Shown: positions 17,124-26,827, numbered from the stretch's first letter. The stretch: 64,000 bases of DNA from Nocardioides ochotonae (GCF_011420305.2 NZ_CP061769.1:682001-746000), one strand, 5' to 3'. Translations and numbers: made by a program. The notes: generated by a model from the sequence alone, not told the origin.

Positions 17124-17366
17124 CGGGAGGTCCTGTCCTTGTCTATTAAGTCAGTCAAGATAAGGCATCGTAGCGCGTGGAAGGGGTGCGCGGGGGGAGG
17201 TGGAAGGCGCTGCCTGTCACCGGTTCGCCCGAATCTGGGACGGGTGCATGGCCCCCGCCTTGCAACTGCTTAATATCTACTGGTTTAGTGGACAAAGGTG
17301 ATCCTGTCGTCGACCCCGAGCTCGCACGAGGCACCACCCACGCATCCCGCCGCTGAAAGGCAGACG
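17124..17366. promoter_or_regulatory. Divergent promoter region of LysR regulator and organosulfur operon
   Basis: This is a locally A/T-rich stretch in otherwise GC-rich DNA. On the plus strand, TTGCAA (17,260-17,265) and TTTAGT (17,284-17,289) are 18 nt apart and may drive the monooxygenase operon. On the minus strand, TTGACT lies close upstream of the regulator gene. LysR operators (T-N11-A dyads) would be expected here, and several T...A pairs fit, but none is decisive. A GAAAGG ribosome-binding site precedes the monooxygenase ATG. Confidence 0.5.
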
Positions 17367-18521
17367 ATGAGCACGCTGAAGTTCCACTGGTTCCTCCCCA
17401 CCAACGGCGGAGACGGCCGCGCCATCGTCGGCGGCGGCCACGGCGTCGCCGCGACCGCCGCCGGCCGGCCGGCGAGCATCCCCTACCTGGGACAGATCGC
17501 GCGCAGCGCCGAGCAGCTCGGCTTCGAGGCCGCGCTGACCCCGACCGGCGCCTGGTGCGAGGACGCCTGGGTGACCACCGCGATGATCAGCAGCCTCTCC
17601 GAGCGGCTGAAGTTCCTCGTCGCCTTCCGTCCCGGCCTCATCGCGCCGTTCCTGGCCGCGCAGATGGCCGGCTCCTTCCAGAACCTCTCCGGCGGCCGGC
17701 TGCTGCTCAACGTCGTCGTCGGCGGCGAGGACCATGAGCAGCGGATGTTCGGCGACTTCTCCACCAAGGACGAGCGCTACGAGTCCGCCGGGGAGTTCCT
17801 GCACATCGTCAAGGCGCTGTGGGCGGGGGAGAAGGTCACCTTCGAGGGCAAGCACCACCGCGTCGAGGACGCCGTGCTCACCCAGATCCCCGGCCCGGTG
17901 CCGAAGGTCTACTTCGGCGGCTCCTCGCCGGCGGCCGGCACCGTCGCAGCCAAGTACGCCGACGTCTACCTGACCTGGGGCGAGCCGCCGGCCGCGGTCG
18001 CGGAGAAGATCGCCTGGATCCGCGAGCTCGCCGCCGCGGAGGGCCGCGAGGTCAGGTTCGGCATCCGCCTGCACACCATCGCCCGCGACACCTCCGAGGC
18101 GGCCTGGGCCGAGGCGGACCGGATGCTCTCCGGGATCTCCGAGGACGAGATCGCCCGCATCCAGGCCGGGCTCGCGCGCAGCGGCTCGGTCGGACAGCGC
18201 CGCATGCTCGAGCTCAACAAGGGCAGCAAGGACGGCCTCGAGGTCTTCCCGAACCTCTGGGCCGGCGTCGGCCTGGTGCGCGGCGGCGCCGGCACCGCGA
18301 TGGTCGGCAGCCACAGCGAGATCGCCGACCTGGTCGAGAAGTACGCCGAGGTCGGCATCGAGGAGTTCGTCCTCTCCGGCTACCCGCACCTGGAGGAGTC
18401 CTACTGGTTCGGCGAGGGCGTCCTGCCCGAGCTGGCCCGGCGCGGCCTCTGGGAGCACCCCGCCCCGCCGGTCGCGGGCCCCGCGTCGGTGCCGTTCGGC
18501 GGCGCCGCGGCCGCGTCGTGA
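17367..18521 (+). CDS. ssuD: FMNH2-dependent alkanesulfonate monooxygenase-like (SsuD type)
   Basis: This 384-residue luciferase-like (LLM) flavin monooxygenase tracks E. coli SsuD closely: FHWFLPTNGGDGR at the start, TPTGAWCEDAWV, RLKFLVAFRPGL, YLTWGEPP, and FGIRLHTIARDT followed by NLWAGVGLVRGGAGTAMVG and FVLSGYPHLEESY. SsuD uses reduced FMN and O2 to cleave C-S bonds of alkanesulfonates, releasing sulfite. It is the first gene of an operon with two flavin reductases and is divergent from a LysR regulator. Related LLM enzymes act on dimethylsulfone or dibenzothiophene sulfone, so the exact substrate is open. No sulfonate ABC transporter is encoded here. Confidence 0.88.
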   Translation: MSTLKFHWFLPTNGGDGRAIVGGGHGVAATAAGRPASIPYLGQIARSAEQLGFEAALTPTGAWCEDAWVTTAMISSLSERLKFLVAFRPGLIAPFLAAQMAGSFQNLSGGRLLLNVVVGGEDHEQRMFGDFSTKDERYESAGEFLHIVKALWAGEKVTFEGKHHRVEDAVLTQIPGPVPKVYFGGSSPAAGTVAAKYADVYLTWGEPPAAVAEKIAWIRELAAAEGREVRFGIRLHTIARDTSEAAWAEADRMLSGISEDEIARIQAGLARSGSVGQRRMLELNKGSKDGLEVFPNLWAGVGLVRGGAGTAMVGSHSEIADLVEKYAEVGIEEFVLSGYPHLEESYWFGEGVLPELARRGLWEHPAPPVAGPASVPFGGAAAAS

Positions 18522-19033
18522 GCGCGCGCGTCGCCGTCGTCGTCGGCAACCCCCGACCCGGCAGCCGCACCCTGGCGGCGGCGACCCACGTGGCGCGCGA
18601 GCTCAGCGGCGCCGAGCCGGACCTGGTCGTCGACCTCGGCGCCGTCGGTCCGGGCCTGCTCGACTGGGCCGACCCGGAGGTCGGCTCGCTGGTGCGACAG
18701 GTGGGCGCCGCGGAGCTGGTCGTGGTCGCGAGCCCGACGTACAAGGCGACGTACACGGGGCTGCTCAAGCTGTTCCTCGACCGCTTCGCCGCGAGCGGGG
18801 AGGGGAGCCTGCAGGGCGTCGCCGTACCGTTGATGCTCGGCGCAGGTCCGGCCCACGCGCTCGCCCCCGAGCTCACCCTGCGCCCGGTGCTCAGCGAGAT
18901 CGGTGCCGTCGTGCCCGTGCGCGGCCTCTACGTCCTCGACTCGCGCCACGACGACCCCACGGCGTACGCCGACTGGCTGGCCGAGTCCCGCCCGCGCGTC
19001 CGCGCCCACCTCACCTCAGGAGCACCCGCATGA
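18518..19033 (+). CDS. NAD(P)H-dependent FMN reductase (SsuE/MsuE type)
   Basis: The 171-residue flavodoxin-like protein begins VAVVVGNPRPGSRTL, the FMN-phosphate loop of the NADPH-dependent FMN reductase family, and has VVVASPTYKATYTGLLKLFLD as its second signature. It supplies FMNH2 to two-component monooxygenases. The GTG start overlaps the ssuD stop (GTGA), and its own stop overlaps the next ATG, so the three genes are tightly coupled. Confidence 0.9.
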   Translation: MSARVAVVVGNPRPGSRTLAAATHVARELSGAEPDLVVDLGAVGPGLLDWADPEVGSLVRQVGAAELVVVASPTYKATYTGLLKLFLDRFAASGEGSLQGVAVPLMLGAGPAHALAPELTLRPVLSEIGAVVPVRGLYVLDSRHDDPTAYADWLAESRPRVRAHLTSGAPA

Positions 19034-19548
19034 GCGTCACCCCGCTGAGCACCAACCAGGACCTCGACCCCCAGCGGCTGCGCGAGGCGTTCGGGATCTT
19101 CCCCAGCGGCGTCGTGGCCGTGGCCGCGGAGGTCGACGGGCGGCTCGTCGGGCTCGCCGCGAGCTCGTTCACCTCCGTGAGCCTGGAGCCGCCGCTGGTG
19201 TCGTTCTCGATCGCGAACACCTCCATGACCTGGCCGGATCTGCGCCGCGCCGGCCACCTGGGCGTGACGGTGCTCGCCGACCACCACGGCTCGGTCTGCC
19301 GCCAGCTGGCCGGTCCGGTCGAGGAGCGCTTCGCCGGGGTCGCGGCCACCGTCACCGAGGAGGGCGCCGCCACCCTCGACGAGGGTCTGGTGCGCTACGA
19401 CACCTCGATCTACCGCGAGGTCGAGGCGGGGGACCACACGATCGTGCTGCTCCAGGTGCACGCCGTGGAACGCCTCGGTGAGACCGGCGACGGCTCGCCG
19501 CTGGTCTTCCACCGCAGCGGGTTCGGCCGCCTCGAGGCCTCCGCCTGA
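19030..19548 (+). CDS. Flavin reductase-like protein (FMN-binding split barrel)
   Basis: The 172-residue protein has the HpaC/flavin-reductase layout: REAFGIFPSGVVAVAAEV, then GLAASSFTSVSLEPPLVSFSI, LGVTVLADHHG, and a C-terminal barrel ending RSGFGRL. It reduces free flavin using NAD(P)H. The start overlaps the previous gene as ATGA. Having both an SsuE-type and an HpaC-type reductase behind one monooxygenase is redundant and may mean a second oxygenase elsewhere is also served. Confidence 0.9.
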   Translation: MSVTPLSTNQDLDPQRLREAFGIFPSGVVAVAAEVDGRLVGLAASSFTSVSLEPPLVSFSIANTSMTWPDLRRAGHLGVTVLADHHGSVCRQLAGPVEERFAGVAATVTEEGAATLDEGLVRYDTSIYREVEAGDHTIVLLQVHAVERLGETGDGSPLVFHRSGFGRLEASA

Positions 19549-19598
19549 CCCACCCGGCCCCGCCCGCCGCAGGTGGGGCCGGGGCATAGCCTGAGGCC

Positions 19599-21011
19599 GT
19601 GCCTTCCCCGACCCGAGTCGCCGTCGTCGGTGCCGGCCTGGCCGGTCTCACCGCAGCCCACGACCTCAGCGCCCGCGGGTGCGAGGTGGTGGTCCTGGAG
19701 TCCGCCGACCGCGTCGGCGGCAAGATCCGGCGCACCGACGTCGCCGGGGTCACCGTCGACGTCGGCGCCGAGGCGATGCTGCACCGCCGCCCCGAGGGCT
19801 TCGAGCTGGCCCGCTCCCTCGACCTCGAGGTCGAGCACCCCGCCGTCGTGTCCTCGCGGATCTGGACCCGTGGCGCGCTGCGGCAGCTGCCGCGCTCGCT
19901 GATGGGCGTGCCGCTCGACCTCGACCAGCTGGCCGCCTCCGGCGTGCTGAGCCCCGAGGGGCTGGCCCGGGTCCGCCGCGAGCCGACGCTGCCGCCCGAG
20001 GTCCTCGACGAGGACGTCACCGTCGGCGACCTGGTCGCGCGCCGCCTCGGCGACGAGGTCGTGGACCGGCTCGTCGAGCCGCTGCTCGGCGGCGTGTACG
20101 CCGGCCACGCGCGGCTGATCTCCGCCCGGGCGGCGGTCCCGCAGCTGGTCTCCCTGGCCCAGCGCGGCTCCCTGCTCGAGCTCGGCGCCGCGCTGCCCAG
20201 CGACCGGGACACCCCGGTCTTCGCCGGGCTGCCCGGCGGCATGGGCCGGCTGCCCGAGACGCTCGCCGCGTCGCTCGACGTACGGCTGTCCACGACGGTG
20301 CGGGCGCTGGAGCGTACCGAGGACGGCCTGCGGCTGGTGACCGGGCCGACGACCGCACCGGTGGCGCTCGACGTGGACGCGGTGGTGCTCGCGACGCCCG
20401 CCGCGCCGACCGCGCGGCTGCTCGCCGACCTGGCCCCGACGGCCGCCGCCGACCTCGCCGGCATCGAGTACGCCTCGATGGCCGTGGTCAGCCTGGCCTT
20501 CCGCGCCGCCGACGCCGCCGCGCTCGAGGCCACCGGGTCCTCGGGATTCCTGGTGCCGCCCGTGGACGGGCGGCGGATCAAGGCCTCGACGTTCTCCTTC
20601 GCCAAGTGGGGCTGGGTGCGCCGCGCCGGCGCCGCCGCCGAGGAGCCGCTGGTCCACCTGCGCACCTCGCTGGGCCGTCACCGCGAGGAGGCCGCGCTCC
20701 AGGCGAGCGACGAGGAGCTCATCGCCTGGTCGCTGGCCGACCTGGCCGAGGCGACCGGCTTCGCCGCCACCCCCGTCGACGCGCACGTGCAGCGGTGGGG
20801 CGGCGGCCTGCCGCAGTACGCGCTGGGCCACGTCGAGCGCGTCGCCCGGATCCGCGCTGCGGTCGAGCGGGTGCCCGGGCTGGCGGTCTGCGGAGCGGCG
20901 TACGACGGGGTGGGCATCCCGGCCGTGATCGCCTCCGCACGCACCGCGGTCGCGCGGCTGGTGCCGCCCGGGGTGCCGGCGGAGTCGTCGGCGGAGTCCG
21001 CCGCGGGCTGA
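19599..21011 (+). CDS. hemY: Protoporphyrinogen / coproporphyrinogen III oxidase
   Basis: The 470-residue FAD enzyme starts with the Rossmann motif [21 protein letters not shown], then [13 protein letters not shown], and ends with the second FAD site [19 protein letters not shown]. In hemQ-containing actinobacteria this protein (also called CgoX) oxidises coproporphyrinogen III to coproporphyrin III; hemQ follows immediately, which supports that route. TAGCCT lies 6 nt before the GTG start, giving a leaderless mRNA. Confidence 0.94.
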   Translation: MPSPTRVAVVGAGLAGLTAAHDLSARGCEVVVLESADRVGGKIRRTDVAGVTVDVGAEAMLHRRPEGFELARSLDLEVEHPAVVSSRIWTRGALRQLPRSLMGVPLDLDQLAASGVLSPEGLARVRREPTLPPEVLDEDVTVGDLVARRLGDEVVDRLVEPLLGGVYAGHARLISARAAVPQLVSLAQRGSLLELGAALPSDRDTPVFAGLPGGMGRLPETLAASLDVRLSTTVRALERTEDGLRLVTGPTTAPVALDVDAVVLATPAAPTARLLADLAPTAAADLAGIEYASMAVVSLAFRAADAAALEATGSSGFLVPPVDGRRIKASTFSFAKWGWVRRAGAAAEEPLVHLRTSLGRHREEAALQASDEELIAWSLADLAEATGFAATPVDAHVQRWGGGLPQYALGHVERVARIRAAVERVPGLAVCGAAYDGVGIPAVIASARTAVARLVPPGVPAESSAESAAG

Positions 21012-21057
21012 CCGGGGCCGGGCGAGGCGCGCTGGGCGCGTTGGTGACAATGGGGGC

Positions 21058-21768
21058 ATGAGCGAGACCAAGTCCAACGCCGCCCGCGTCCGCGAGATCA
21101 ACGACTCCATCCGCTACACGATGTGGTCGGTCTTCCGGCTGCGCGACGTGCTGGGCGAGGATGCCGACCGGGCCGGGGAGGCGGCCGAGGTCGAGAAGCT
21201 CTTCGCCGACCTCGCCGAGGCCGACGTGGTCGTGCGCGGCACCTACGACGTGTCCGGCCTGCGCGCGGATGCCGACGTCATGGTGTGGACCCACGCGACG
21301 ACGTCGGAGGAGCTCCAGGCGGCCTACCACCGCTTCCGCCGCACCCGCTTCGGGCGCCGCCTCGAGCCGGTGTGGTCGCAGATGGCGCTGCACCGCCCGG
21401 CGGAGTTCAACAAGAGCCACGTCCCGGCGTTCCTCAACAACGAGGAGCCCAAGGCGCACGTGTGCGTCTACCCGTTCGTGCGCTCCTACGAGTGGTACCT
21501 GCTGCCCGACGAGGAGCGTCGCCGCATGCTCGCCGAGCACGGCAAGATGGCCCGCGACTACGCCGACGTGCGTGCCAACACCGTGGCGTCGTTCGCGCTG
21601 GGCGACTACGAGTGGATGCTCGCCTTCGAGGCCGACGAGCTCTACCGGATCGTGGACCTGATGCGTCACCTGCGCGGCTCCGACGCCCGCCGCCACGTGC
21701 GCGAGGAGGTGCCGTTCTACACCGGCTCCCTGGCCCCCGTCGGCGACCTGGTCGCGCGCCTGCCCTGA
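21058..21768 (+). CDS. hemQ: Coproheme decarboxylase (chlorite dismutase-like family)
   Basis: The 236-residue protein completes the coproporphyrin-dependent heme pathway by oxidative decarboxylation of coproheme to heme b. Family landmarks are [14 protein letters not shown] at the start, [35 protein letters not shown] (containing the probable catalytic tyrosine), and [11 protein letters not shown] with the probable proximal histidine. GACAAT lies 6 nt upstream of the ATG (leaderless pattern). It follows hemY directly. Confidence 0.95.
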   Translation: MSETKSNAARVREINDSIRYTMWSVFRLRDVLGEDADRAGEAAEVEKLFADLAEADVVVRGTYDVSGLRADADVMVWTHATTSEELQAAYHRFRRTRFGRRLEPVWSQMALHRPAEFNKSHVPAFLNNEEPKAHVCVYPFVRSYEWYLLPDEERRRMLAEHGKMARDYADVRANTVASFALGDYEWMLAFEADELYRIVDLMRHLRGSDARRHVREEVPFYTGSLAPVGDLVARLP

Positions 21769-21776
21769 CGGCCGAC

Positions 21777-21817
21777 CTGACGCCGGCCCTGGCGCCTGCG
21801 TGACCGGCCGGCGTCAG
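21777..21817. terminator. Probable bidirectional hairpin terminator
   Basis: CTGACGCCGG (21,777-21,786) pairs with CCGGCGTCAG (21,808-21,817) between the convergent hemQ and FAD-oxidoreductase genes. The right arm includes the stop codon of the minus-strand gene. The loop is about 21 nt and there is no U-run. Confidence 0.5.
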
Positions 21818-23199
21818 GGCCGCTCGGCCGCCACCGGGTGGTTGGCCACCAGCCGGCGTTGCGGGTCGAACGTGTCGCGCACCCCGGTGAGCCGCTCCCG
21901 GGCCGCGGCGTCGAACATCGTGGCGGGGTCCGAGCGGGCCTCGGTGAACGTCGGGATCCGGGTGGGCAGCGTCCACGGCGCCATCGCGCGTATGACGTCC
22001 GCCGCGGCGGCCCGGCCGGCGGCGGCCGCCTCGGCGTCGGGTGCCATCGCGAGGCAGAGCAGCGCGTAGTCGCCGGGCACCGCCGACAGCGCGCCGCCGG
22101 CCGCGTGCGGGCGGGCGAGCGCGCCGCCGAGGTGGCGCAGCTCGGCGATGGTGACCCCGGAGCGCGTACCGGGCCCGAGCACGCCGAGGAACGCCGCGAC
22201 CGCGTCGTCCTCCAGCGGCCCCAGCATCGCGTGGTCGCCGATGCCCGGTACCGGCTCGGGCGGGTCCATGTGGACGTCGAGCACCCCCAGCGCCGGGATC
22301 CGGGCGAAGGTGTCGAGCTCGGGCTCGAGCGCGCGCAGCGGCTCCAGCAGCCCGGTGGCCTCGTCGTCGTCCTCCAGCGTGACGCCGTCGACGACCACCA
22401 GGTCGCGCCCGCTCAGGAAGGGCGGGAGCTCGGGCGCGGGCGGGAAGGCCATGATGCGCAACGAGCTCGTCACGGACTCCGGGAGATCGCGGGTCCAGCT
22501 CGCCCACGTGGCCACCACGGCCGGCGCGTGCTCGCGGTCCCACATCATCATCCCGGCGTGCGCGTCGGGCTGGGCGATCAGGTCGATCTCGGCCGCCACC
22601 ACGACGCCCAGGTTGGCGCCGGCGCCGCGCAGGGCCCAGAACAGGTCGGCGTGCTCCGTGGCGTCGGCGTGCCGCAGGGCGCCGTCGGCGGTGACGACGT
22701 CGATGCCGCGCAGCGAGTTGGCCGCGAGCCCGTGGGTGCGGCCGTAGCAGGAGATCCCGCCGCCGAGCAGGTAGCCGATCGCGGCGACGCTCGGGGAGCT
22801 GCCGTGCAGGGCGGTCAGCCCGTGCGGCGAGGACTCCGCGACGACCTGGCCCCACGTCGTCGCCCCGGCGATGCGGGCCGTGCGGGCGTCAGGGTCGACG
22901 CTCACGTCGCTGAGCCCGGAGAGCCGCACGACCACCACGTCGTCCAGCCCGTCCGCGGCCAGCGCGGCGGCGCCGTGACCGGCGTTCTGCGGCGCGACCC
23001 GGAGGCCGGCGGCCGCGGCCGCCACGACCAGGTCCTGCACCTCCTGCGTCGTGGCCGGTACGGCGACCGCGGCGGGCCGCTGGTCGACGCTGAGGTTCCA
23101 GGGGCGCCGTGCGGCGTCGTACCCGGGATCGCCGGGGAGGTGGATCTCGCAGACTCCGCGCAGTGCGGAGGCGGTTGTGGCCGGGTCGAGGGTGGTCAT
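21814..23199 (-). CDS. FAD-binding oxidoreductase, berberine-bridge-enzyme type
   Basis: The 461 residues comprise a PCMH-type FAD domain (residues 40-210: PAAVAVPATTQEVQDLV, APQNAGHGAAA, GYLLGGGISCYGRTHGLAAN) and a C-terminal BBE segment (DTFDPQRRLVANHPV). The histidine in NAGHG fits the position that binds FAD covalently in this family. Such secondary-metabolism oxidases act on sugars, polyketides or alkaloids; the substrate is unknown here. An AAGGACC ribosome-binding site precedes the ATG. It has no obvious operon partner. Confidence 0.88.
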   Translation of the reverse strand: MTTLDPATTASALRGVCEIHLPGDPGYDAARRPWNLSVDQRPAAVAVPATTQEVQDLVVAAAAAGLRVAPQNAGHGAAALAADGLDDVVVVRLSGLSDVSVDPDARTARIAGATTWGQVVAESSPHGLTALHGSSPSVAAIGYLLGGGISCYGRTHGLAANSLRGIDVVTADGALRHADATEHADLFWALRGAGANLGVVVAAEIDLIAQPDAHAGMMMWDREHAPAVVATWASWTRDLPESVTSSLRIMAFPPAPELPPFLSGRDLVVVDGVTLEDDDEATGLLEPLRALEPELDTFARIPALGVLDVHMDPPEPVPGIGDHAMLGPLEDDAVAAFLGVLGPGTRSGVTIAELRHLGGALARPHAAGGALSAVPGDYALLCLAMAPDAEAAAAGRAAAADVIRAMAPWTLPTRIPTFTEARSDPATMFDAAARERLTGVRDTFDPQRRLVANHPVAAERP

Positions 23200-23372
23200 G
23201 GGCGGGGTCCTTCGCGCTCGTCGGGCGACCCGTGGCCGCGGACGGCGACGTGGGTCGTATCCCCACCAGCGTGCGCACCGAGCGGGCCGGTTGGCGACTC
23301 GGTTTTCTGCCCGAACCCGGCGCCTTCCTGCCGAACCCGCCGCCCGGCCGGTCGACGTGCGAGGACCTCGCG

Positions 23373-23789
23373 CTACTGCTGCTCGCCGGCGCCCGCGGCG
23401 GGCTCCAGCGTCAGGCTCAGGCTGTTGATGCAGTAGCGGTCACCGGTCGGGGTTCCGTAGCCGTCGGGGAAGACGTGGCCGAGGTGGGAGCCGCACGAGG
23501 CGCAGCGCACCTCGACGCGCTTCATGCCGTGGGAGGTGTCCTCGATGTACTCGATGGTGTCGGTGACGGGCTGGTAGAACGACGGCCAGCCGCAGCCGGA
23601 GTGGAACTTGGTGTCCGACTCGAACAGCTTGGCCTGGCAGGCGCGGCAGCGGTAGACGCCGGTCGTCTCGGTGTCGTTGTACTCACCGGTGAAGGCCCGC
23701 TCGGTGCCCGCCTGGCGCAGCACGGCGTACTCCTCGGGGGAGAGCTGCTGGCGCCATTCCTCGTCGGTCTTCTCCACGTCGTAGCCCAT
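23373..23789 (-). CDS. msrB: Peptide methionine-R-sulfoxide reductase
   Basis: The 138-residue cytosolic repair enzyme reduces methionine-R-sulfoxide in proteins. It contains CRACQAKLF and CASCGSH (two zinc-binding CxxC pairs), HSGCGWPSF, and the catalytic Cys in [10 protein letters not shown]. The ATG giving [12 protein letters not shown] was chosen over a longer frame because TACGAT sits 6 nt upstream on the minus strand and the family starts there. Confidence 0.95.
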   Translation of the reverse strand: MGYDVEKTDEEWRQQLSPEEYAVLRQAGTERAFTGEYNDTETTGVYRCRACQAKLFESDTKFHSGCGWPSFYQPVTDTIEYIEDTSHGMKRVEVRCASCGSHLGHVFPDGYGTPTGDRYCINSLSLTLEPAAGAGEQQ

Positions 23790-23833
23790 GCTCGCATCGT
23801 ACGGGGGCCTCCGAGGGGCGCTAGCCTGCCGGC

Positions 23834-24361
23834 ATGGTGACGCGCGAGGAGCCACGCCCCGGGCTCGGCGGCGAGGCCGCCCACCACGCGGCGTACCTGC
23901 GCTTCCTGCGCGCGACGCTGCTCGAGCGCTGCGCGGCGCTGCCGGTCTCCGAGCAGCGCCGCCCGCACGTGCCCTCGGGGTGGACGCCGCTGGAGCTGGT
24001 CGACCACGTCGCCCACGTGGAGCGGCGCTGGGTCGTGTGGGGGTTCCTCGCCGAGCCGGTGGCCGACCCGTGGGGCGACTGGTGGCAGGGCGACACCGCG
24101 ACCCGCTGGCACGTGCCCGAGCACCGCACCCTCGAGGACGTCGCCGCCGACCTGCGCGCGACCGCCGCGCGCACCGAGGAGCTGCTCGCCACGACTCCGC
24201 TGGAGACCCGTGCCGGCACCGGTGGCCGCTTCGGCGCGGAGACCGGGGAGCAGCTTCCCGACCTGCGCTGGATCGTGTTCCACCTGCTCCAGGAGTACGC
24301 CCGGCACGTCGGCCACCTCGACGTCGCCGTCGAGGTGGCCGGCGGCCCGACCGGGGAGTGA
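23834..24361 (+). CDS. DinB-like / mycothiol-dependent (DUF664) protein
   Basis: This 175-residue four-helix-bundle protein has the metal-site histidines of the DinB superfamily in [13 protein letters not shown] and [17 protein letters not shown]664 members in actinobacteria are thought to be mycothiol-dependent thiol transferases. TAGCCT lies 6 nt before the ATG (leaderless). Its stop is 7 bp from the end of the convergent acetyltransferase gene. Confidence 0.85.
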   Translation: MVTREEPRPGLGGEAAHHAAYLRFLRATLLERCAALPVSEQRRPHVPSGWTPLELVDHVAHVERRWVVWGFLAEPVADPWGDWWQGDTATRWHVPEHRTLEDVAADLRATAARTEELLATTPLETRAGTGGRFGAETGEQLPDLRWIVFHLLQEYARHVGHLDVAVEVAGGPTGE

Positions 24362-24368
24362 GGCGCGC

Positions 24369-25655
24369 TCAGAAGCTCGTCGCGCAGTACGGCGCGGGGC
24401 CGCCGTCGGCCATCGCGGCCAGCGTCTCGACGGCCTCAGCGGGACCGGTGATCCGCCCGGCGGCGTGCAGCGTCGGCACGGACACCCCGCCGAGGTAGGC
24501 GGCGCCGAGGGTGTCGGCGCCCATCCGGACCGCCGGCGCGGCGTCGTCCGGCGCGGCCTCGACCCGCGCCTCCCCGCCCCGGGTGCGGACCCGCCAGCGC
24601 CCGGCGATGTGGCCCAGCGGGTCGTCCACGTCGAGCACGAGCTCGCCGTCGGCGTACCAGGGCCGGGCGGTGAGCGCGGTCGGGAGGTCGAGCAGGCGGA
24701 CCCAGAGCATGTCGCCCAGGCCGGTGGTGCGCACGACGCGCGGCTCGACCAGCGCCCAGCGCAGCGGGTCGTCGAGCGCGGTGCGGTGCTTGACCTGGTC
24801 GGCGAGGTCGACGTCGGCGAGGAAGCGCCACAGCCGCAGGTGCGCGTCCGGCGTCAGCGCCACGAGGTCGCTGACCTGGAGGGTGGGACGGCCCTCGACG
24901 TCCCCGGCCGAGCCGTAGCAGACGTAGCCGTCCGGCGTACCGCTCGCGTCGAGGTGGACCGCGGTCCACATCTTGCGGTCCGGTCCGCGCTCCTCCCAGT
25001 CGTAGCGGGCGGTGAGCATCGGCTCGTAGTCGTGGGGGCGGCCCACGGCGCCGCGCACCCGGGCGAGGTGCTGCGCGTAGACCGCGCTGATCACCGGCCA
25101 GGCGTCGGTCGGGTCCACGAGCTCGACCGACCCGCGGCCCAGCGGGTCGCGCAGGGCGAAGCGGGCGTCGGTGTCGACCATGACCCGCTGGTGCCAGGTC
25201 GCCGCGCCGAAGCCGAAGCGGCCGTAGATGGAGCCCTCGGTGGCGGTCAGCGCCGCGACCGGAAGCCCCCGGGCGGCGGCGTCGCGCAGGTCCTCGGTCA
25301 TCATCCGGCGCAGCAGGCCGCGGCGGCGGTGGGTCGGGCTGACCGTGACGTCGGTGATCATCCGCAGCGCGAGCAGGCGCCCGCCCCCGACGTTCAGCTC
25401 CTTGTCGAAGGCGGCGAACGTCGCGACCGGGACGGTGTCGGGCCCGACGACGGGACGCGCCGGCCAGGCGCCGCGCAGCACCGCGTCGTCGGCGCGGCAG
25501 CCCTCCAGCCACAGGGCGCGCGCGGTGTCGTCCATCCGCGGCGCGTGGAACCCGCGGGTCGCGGCCTTGATCCAGCCGGTGATCAGCTCGGTGGCCCGCG
25601 GGGCCTCGTCGTGCGGGTCGAGGTCGGAGAAGGTCAGGTCGTCGTGGGCGCTCAC
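24369..25655 (-). CDS. Eis-like GNAT N-acetyltransferase
   Basis: The 428-residue product has the Eis layout: a GNAT domain with the acetyl-CoA loop SPTHRRRGLLRRMM (about residue 107), EGSIYGRFGFGAA containing the conserved tyrosine, a second GNAT-like domain, and an SCP2-like C-terminus. It ends in CATSF. In Eis the C-terminal phenylalanine carboxylate and that tyrosine act as general base and acid, so the key features appear conserved. Eis enzymes acetylate multiple amines of aminoglycosides and other substrates; activity here is inferred. A TATCTT hexamer lies 8 nt upstream of the GTG. Confidence 0.9.
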   Translation of the reverse strand: MSAHDDLTFSDLDPHDEAPRATELITGWIKAATRGFHAPRMDDTARALWLEGCRADDAVLRGAWPARPVVGPDTVPVATFAAFDKELNVGGGRLLALRMITDVTVSPTHRRRGLLRRMMTEDLRDAAARGLPVAALTATEGSIYGRFGFGAATWHQRVMVDTDARFALRDPLGRGSVELVDPTDAWPVISAVYAQHLARVRGAVGRPHDYEPMLTARYDWEERGPDRKMWTAVHLDASGTPDGYVCYGSAGDVEGRPTLQVSDLVALTPDAHLRLWRFLADVDLADQVKHRTALDDPLRWALVEPRVVRTTGLGDMLWVRLLDLPTALTARPWYADGELVLDVDDPLGHIAGRWRVRTRGGEARVEAAPDDAAPAVRMGADTLGAAYLGGVSVPTLHAAGRITGPAEAVETLAAMADGGPAPYCATSF

Positions 25656-25741
25656 GGGCGTCCAAGATACGCAGCGAGGAGCCGGTGCCGCCTCTGGGTT
25701 TCGCGCGCCCCGGACGCCCCGGCGGCCGCTAGCGTGTCGCC

Positions 25742-26827
25742 ATGGCGAAGACGGCGGCGGGCGAGGTCAGGGCGGGGGAGCGCACGGTCCGGGTGTCCTC
25801 CCCGGACCGGGTGATCTACGAGGCCACCGACACCACGCCCGACATCACCAAGCTGATGGTCGCCGAGTACGTCGCGAGCGTCGGGGACGGCCTGATGTGC
25901 GCCCTGCGCGACCGGCCGACGGCGCTGGAGCGCTGGCCCAGCGGCGTGCGCGAGGGGATGCGGCTGGCGACCGGGCCCCGCGACAACGACGCCGAGGCGT
26001 TCTACCAGAAGCGGGTGCCGAAGGGCGCCCCCGACTACGTGCGCACCGTCGAGGTGCGCTTCCCCTCCGGGCGGACGGCGGAGGAGATCTGCCCCGACGA
26101 GATCGCGGTCCCGGTCTGGTGCGCCCACATGGGCACGCTGACCTTCCACCCCTGGCCGGTACGCCGCGACGACGTCGACCGCCCCGACGAGCTGCGCATC
26201 GACCTCGACCCGCAGTCGGGCACGTCGTTCACCGACGCCGTACGGGTGGCGGGGCAGGCACGCGCGCTGCTCGAGGAGCTCGGCATGCGCGGGTTCGCCA
26301 AGACCTCCGGCAACCGCGGCGTGCACGTCTTCGTGCGCATCGAGCCGCGCTGGGAGTTCGTCGACGTGCGCCACGCTGCGATCGCGTTCGGTCGCGAGCT
26401 GGAGAAGCGCGACCCGGGCGTCACCACCGCGTGGTGGAAGGAGGAGCGCGGCGAGCGGATCTTCGTGGACTACAACCAGAACAACCGCGACCGCACCATG
26501 GCCTCGGCGTACTCGCTGCGCCCGCTGCCCGGCGCCCCGGTCTCCACCCCGCTGGAGTGGGAGGAGTTGGCCGAGCTCACCGACCCGCGCGGGCTCAACC
26601 TGCTGACGGTGCCGCAGCGGCTGGCCGAGCACGGCGACCCGTGGGCGCAGATCGACGAGGTGCACCACGACCTCACCCCGCTGCTGGAGCTGTGGGAGGA
26701 ACAGGGGGCGGTCGAGCTTCCCTATCCGCCGGACTACCCGAAGATGCCCGGCGAGCCGCCGCGGGTGCAGCCGAGCAAGAAGGTCGCGGAGCACTGGACC
26801 GAGGACGGGCAGCGGCGCGAGGACTGA
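25742..26827 (+). CDS. Archaeo-eukaryotic primase-like polymerase (LigD-Pol / Prim-PolC type)
   Basis: The 361 residues equal a stand-alone LigD polymerase domain. Catalytic acidic residues are in ELRIDLDPQSGTSF (DxD) and in RIFVDYNQNNRDRT. The family motifs SGNRGVHVFV and YSLRPLPGAPVSTPLEWEEL are present. These enzymes prefer ribonucleotides and fill short gaps or extend break ends. The gene converges on an ATP-dependent DNA ligase operon, resembling the mycobacterial Prim-PolC/LigC pair linked to excision repair. No ku gene is in the window. TAGCGT lies 6 nt before the ATG (leaderless). Confidence 0.93.
   Translation: MAKTAAGEVRAGERTVRVSSPDRVIYEATDTTPDITKLMVAEYVASVGDGLMCALRDRPTALERWPSGVREGMRLATGPRDNDAEAFYQKRVPKGAPDYVRTVEVRFPSGRTAEEICPDEIAVPVWCAHMGTLTFHPWPVRRDDVDRPDELRIDLDPQSGTSFTDAVRVAGQARALLEELGMRGFAKTSGNRGVHVFVRIEPRWEFVDVRHAAIAFGRELEKRDPGVTTAWWKEERGERIFVDYNQNNRDRTMASAYSLRPLPGAPVSTPLEWEELAELTDPRGLNLLTVPQRLAEHGDPWAQIDEVHHDLTPLLELWEEQGAVELPYPPDYPKMPGEPPRVQPSKKVAEHWTEDGQRRED

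Noticed and set aside
17228..17239. CCCGAATCTGGG in the LysR/ssuD promoter as another copy of the surface-locus dyad
   Set aside because: It fits the pattern loosely but is 21 kb outside the surface locus and lacks the flanking TA/A bases. A single chance match is likely.
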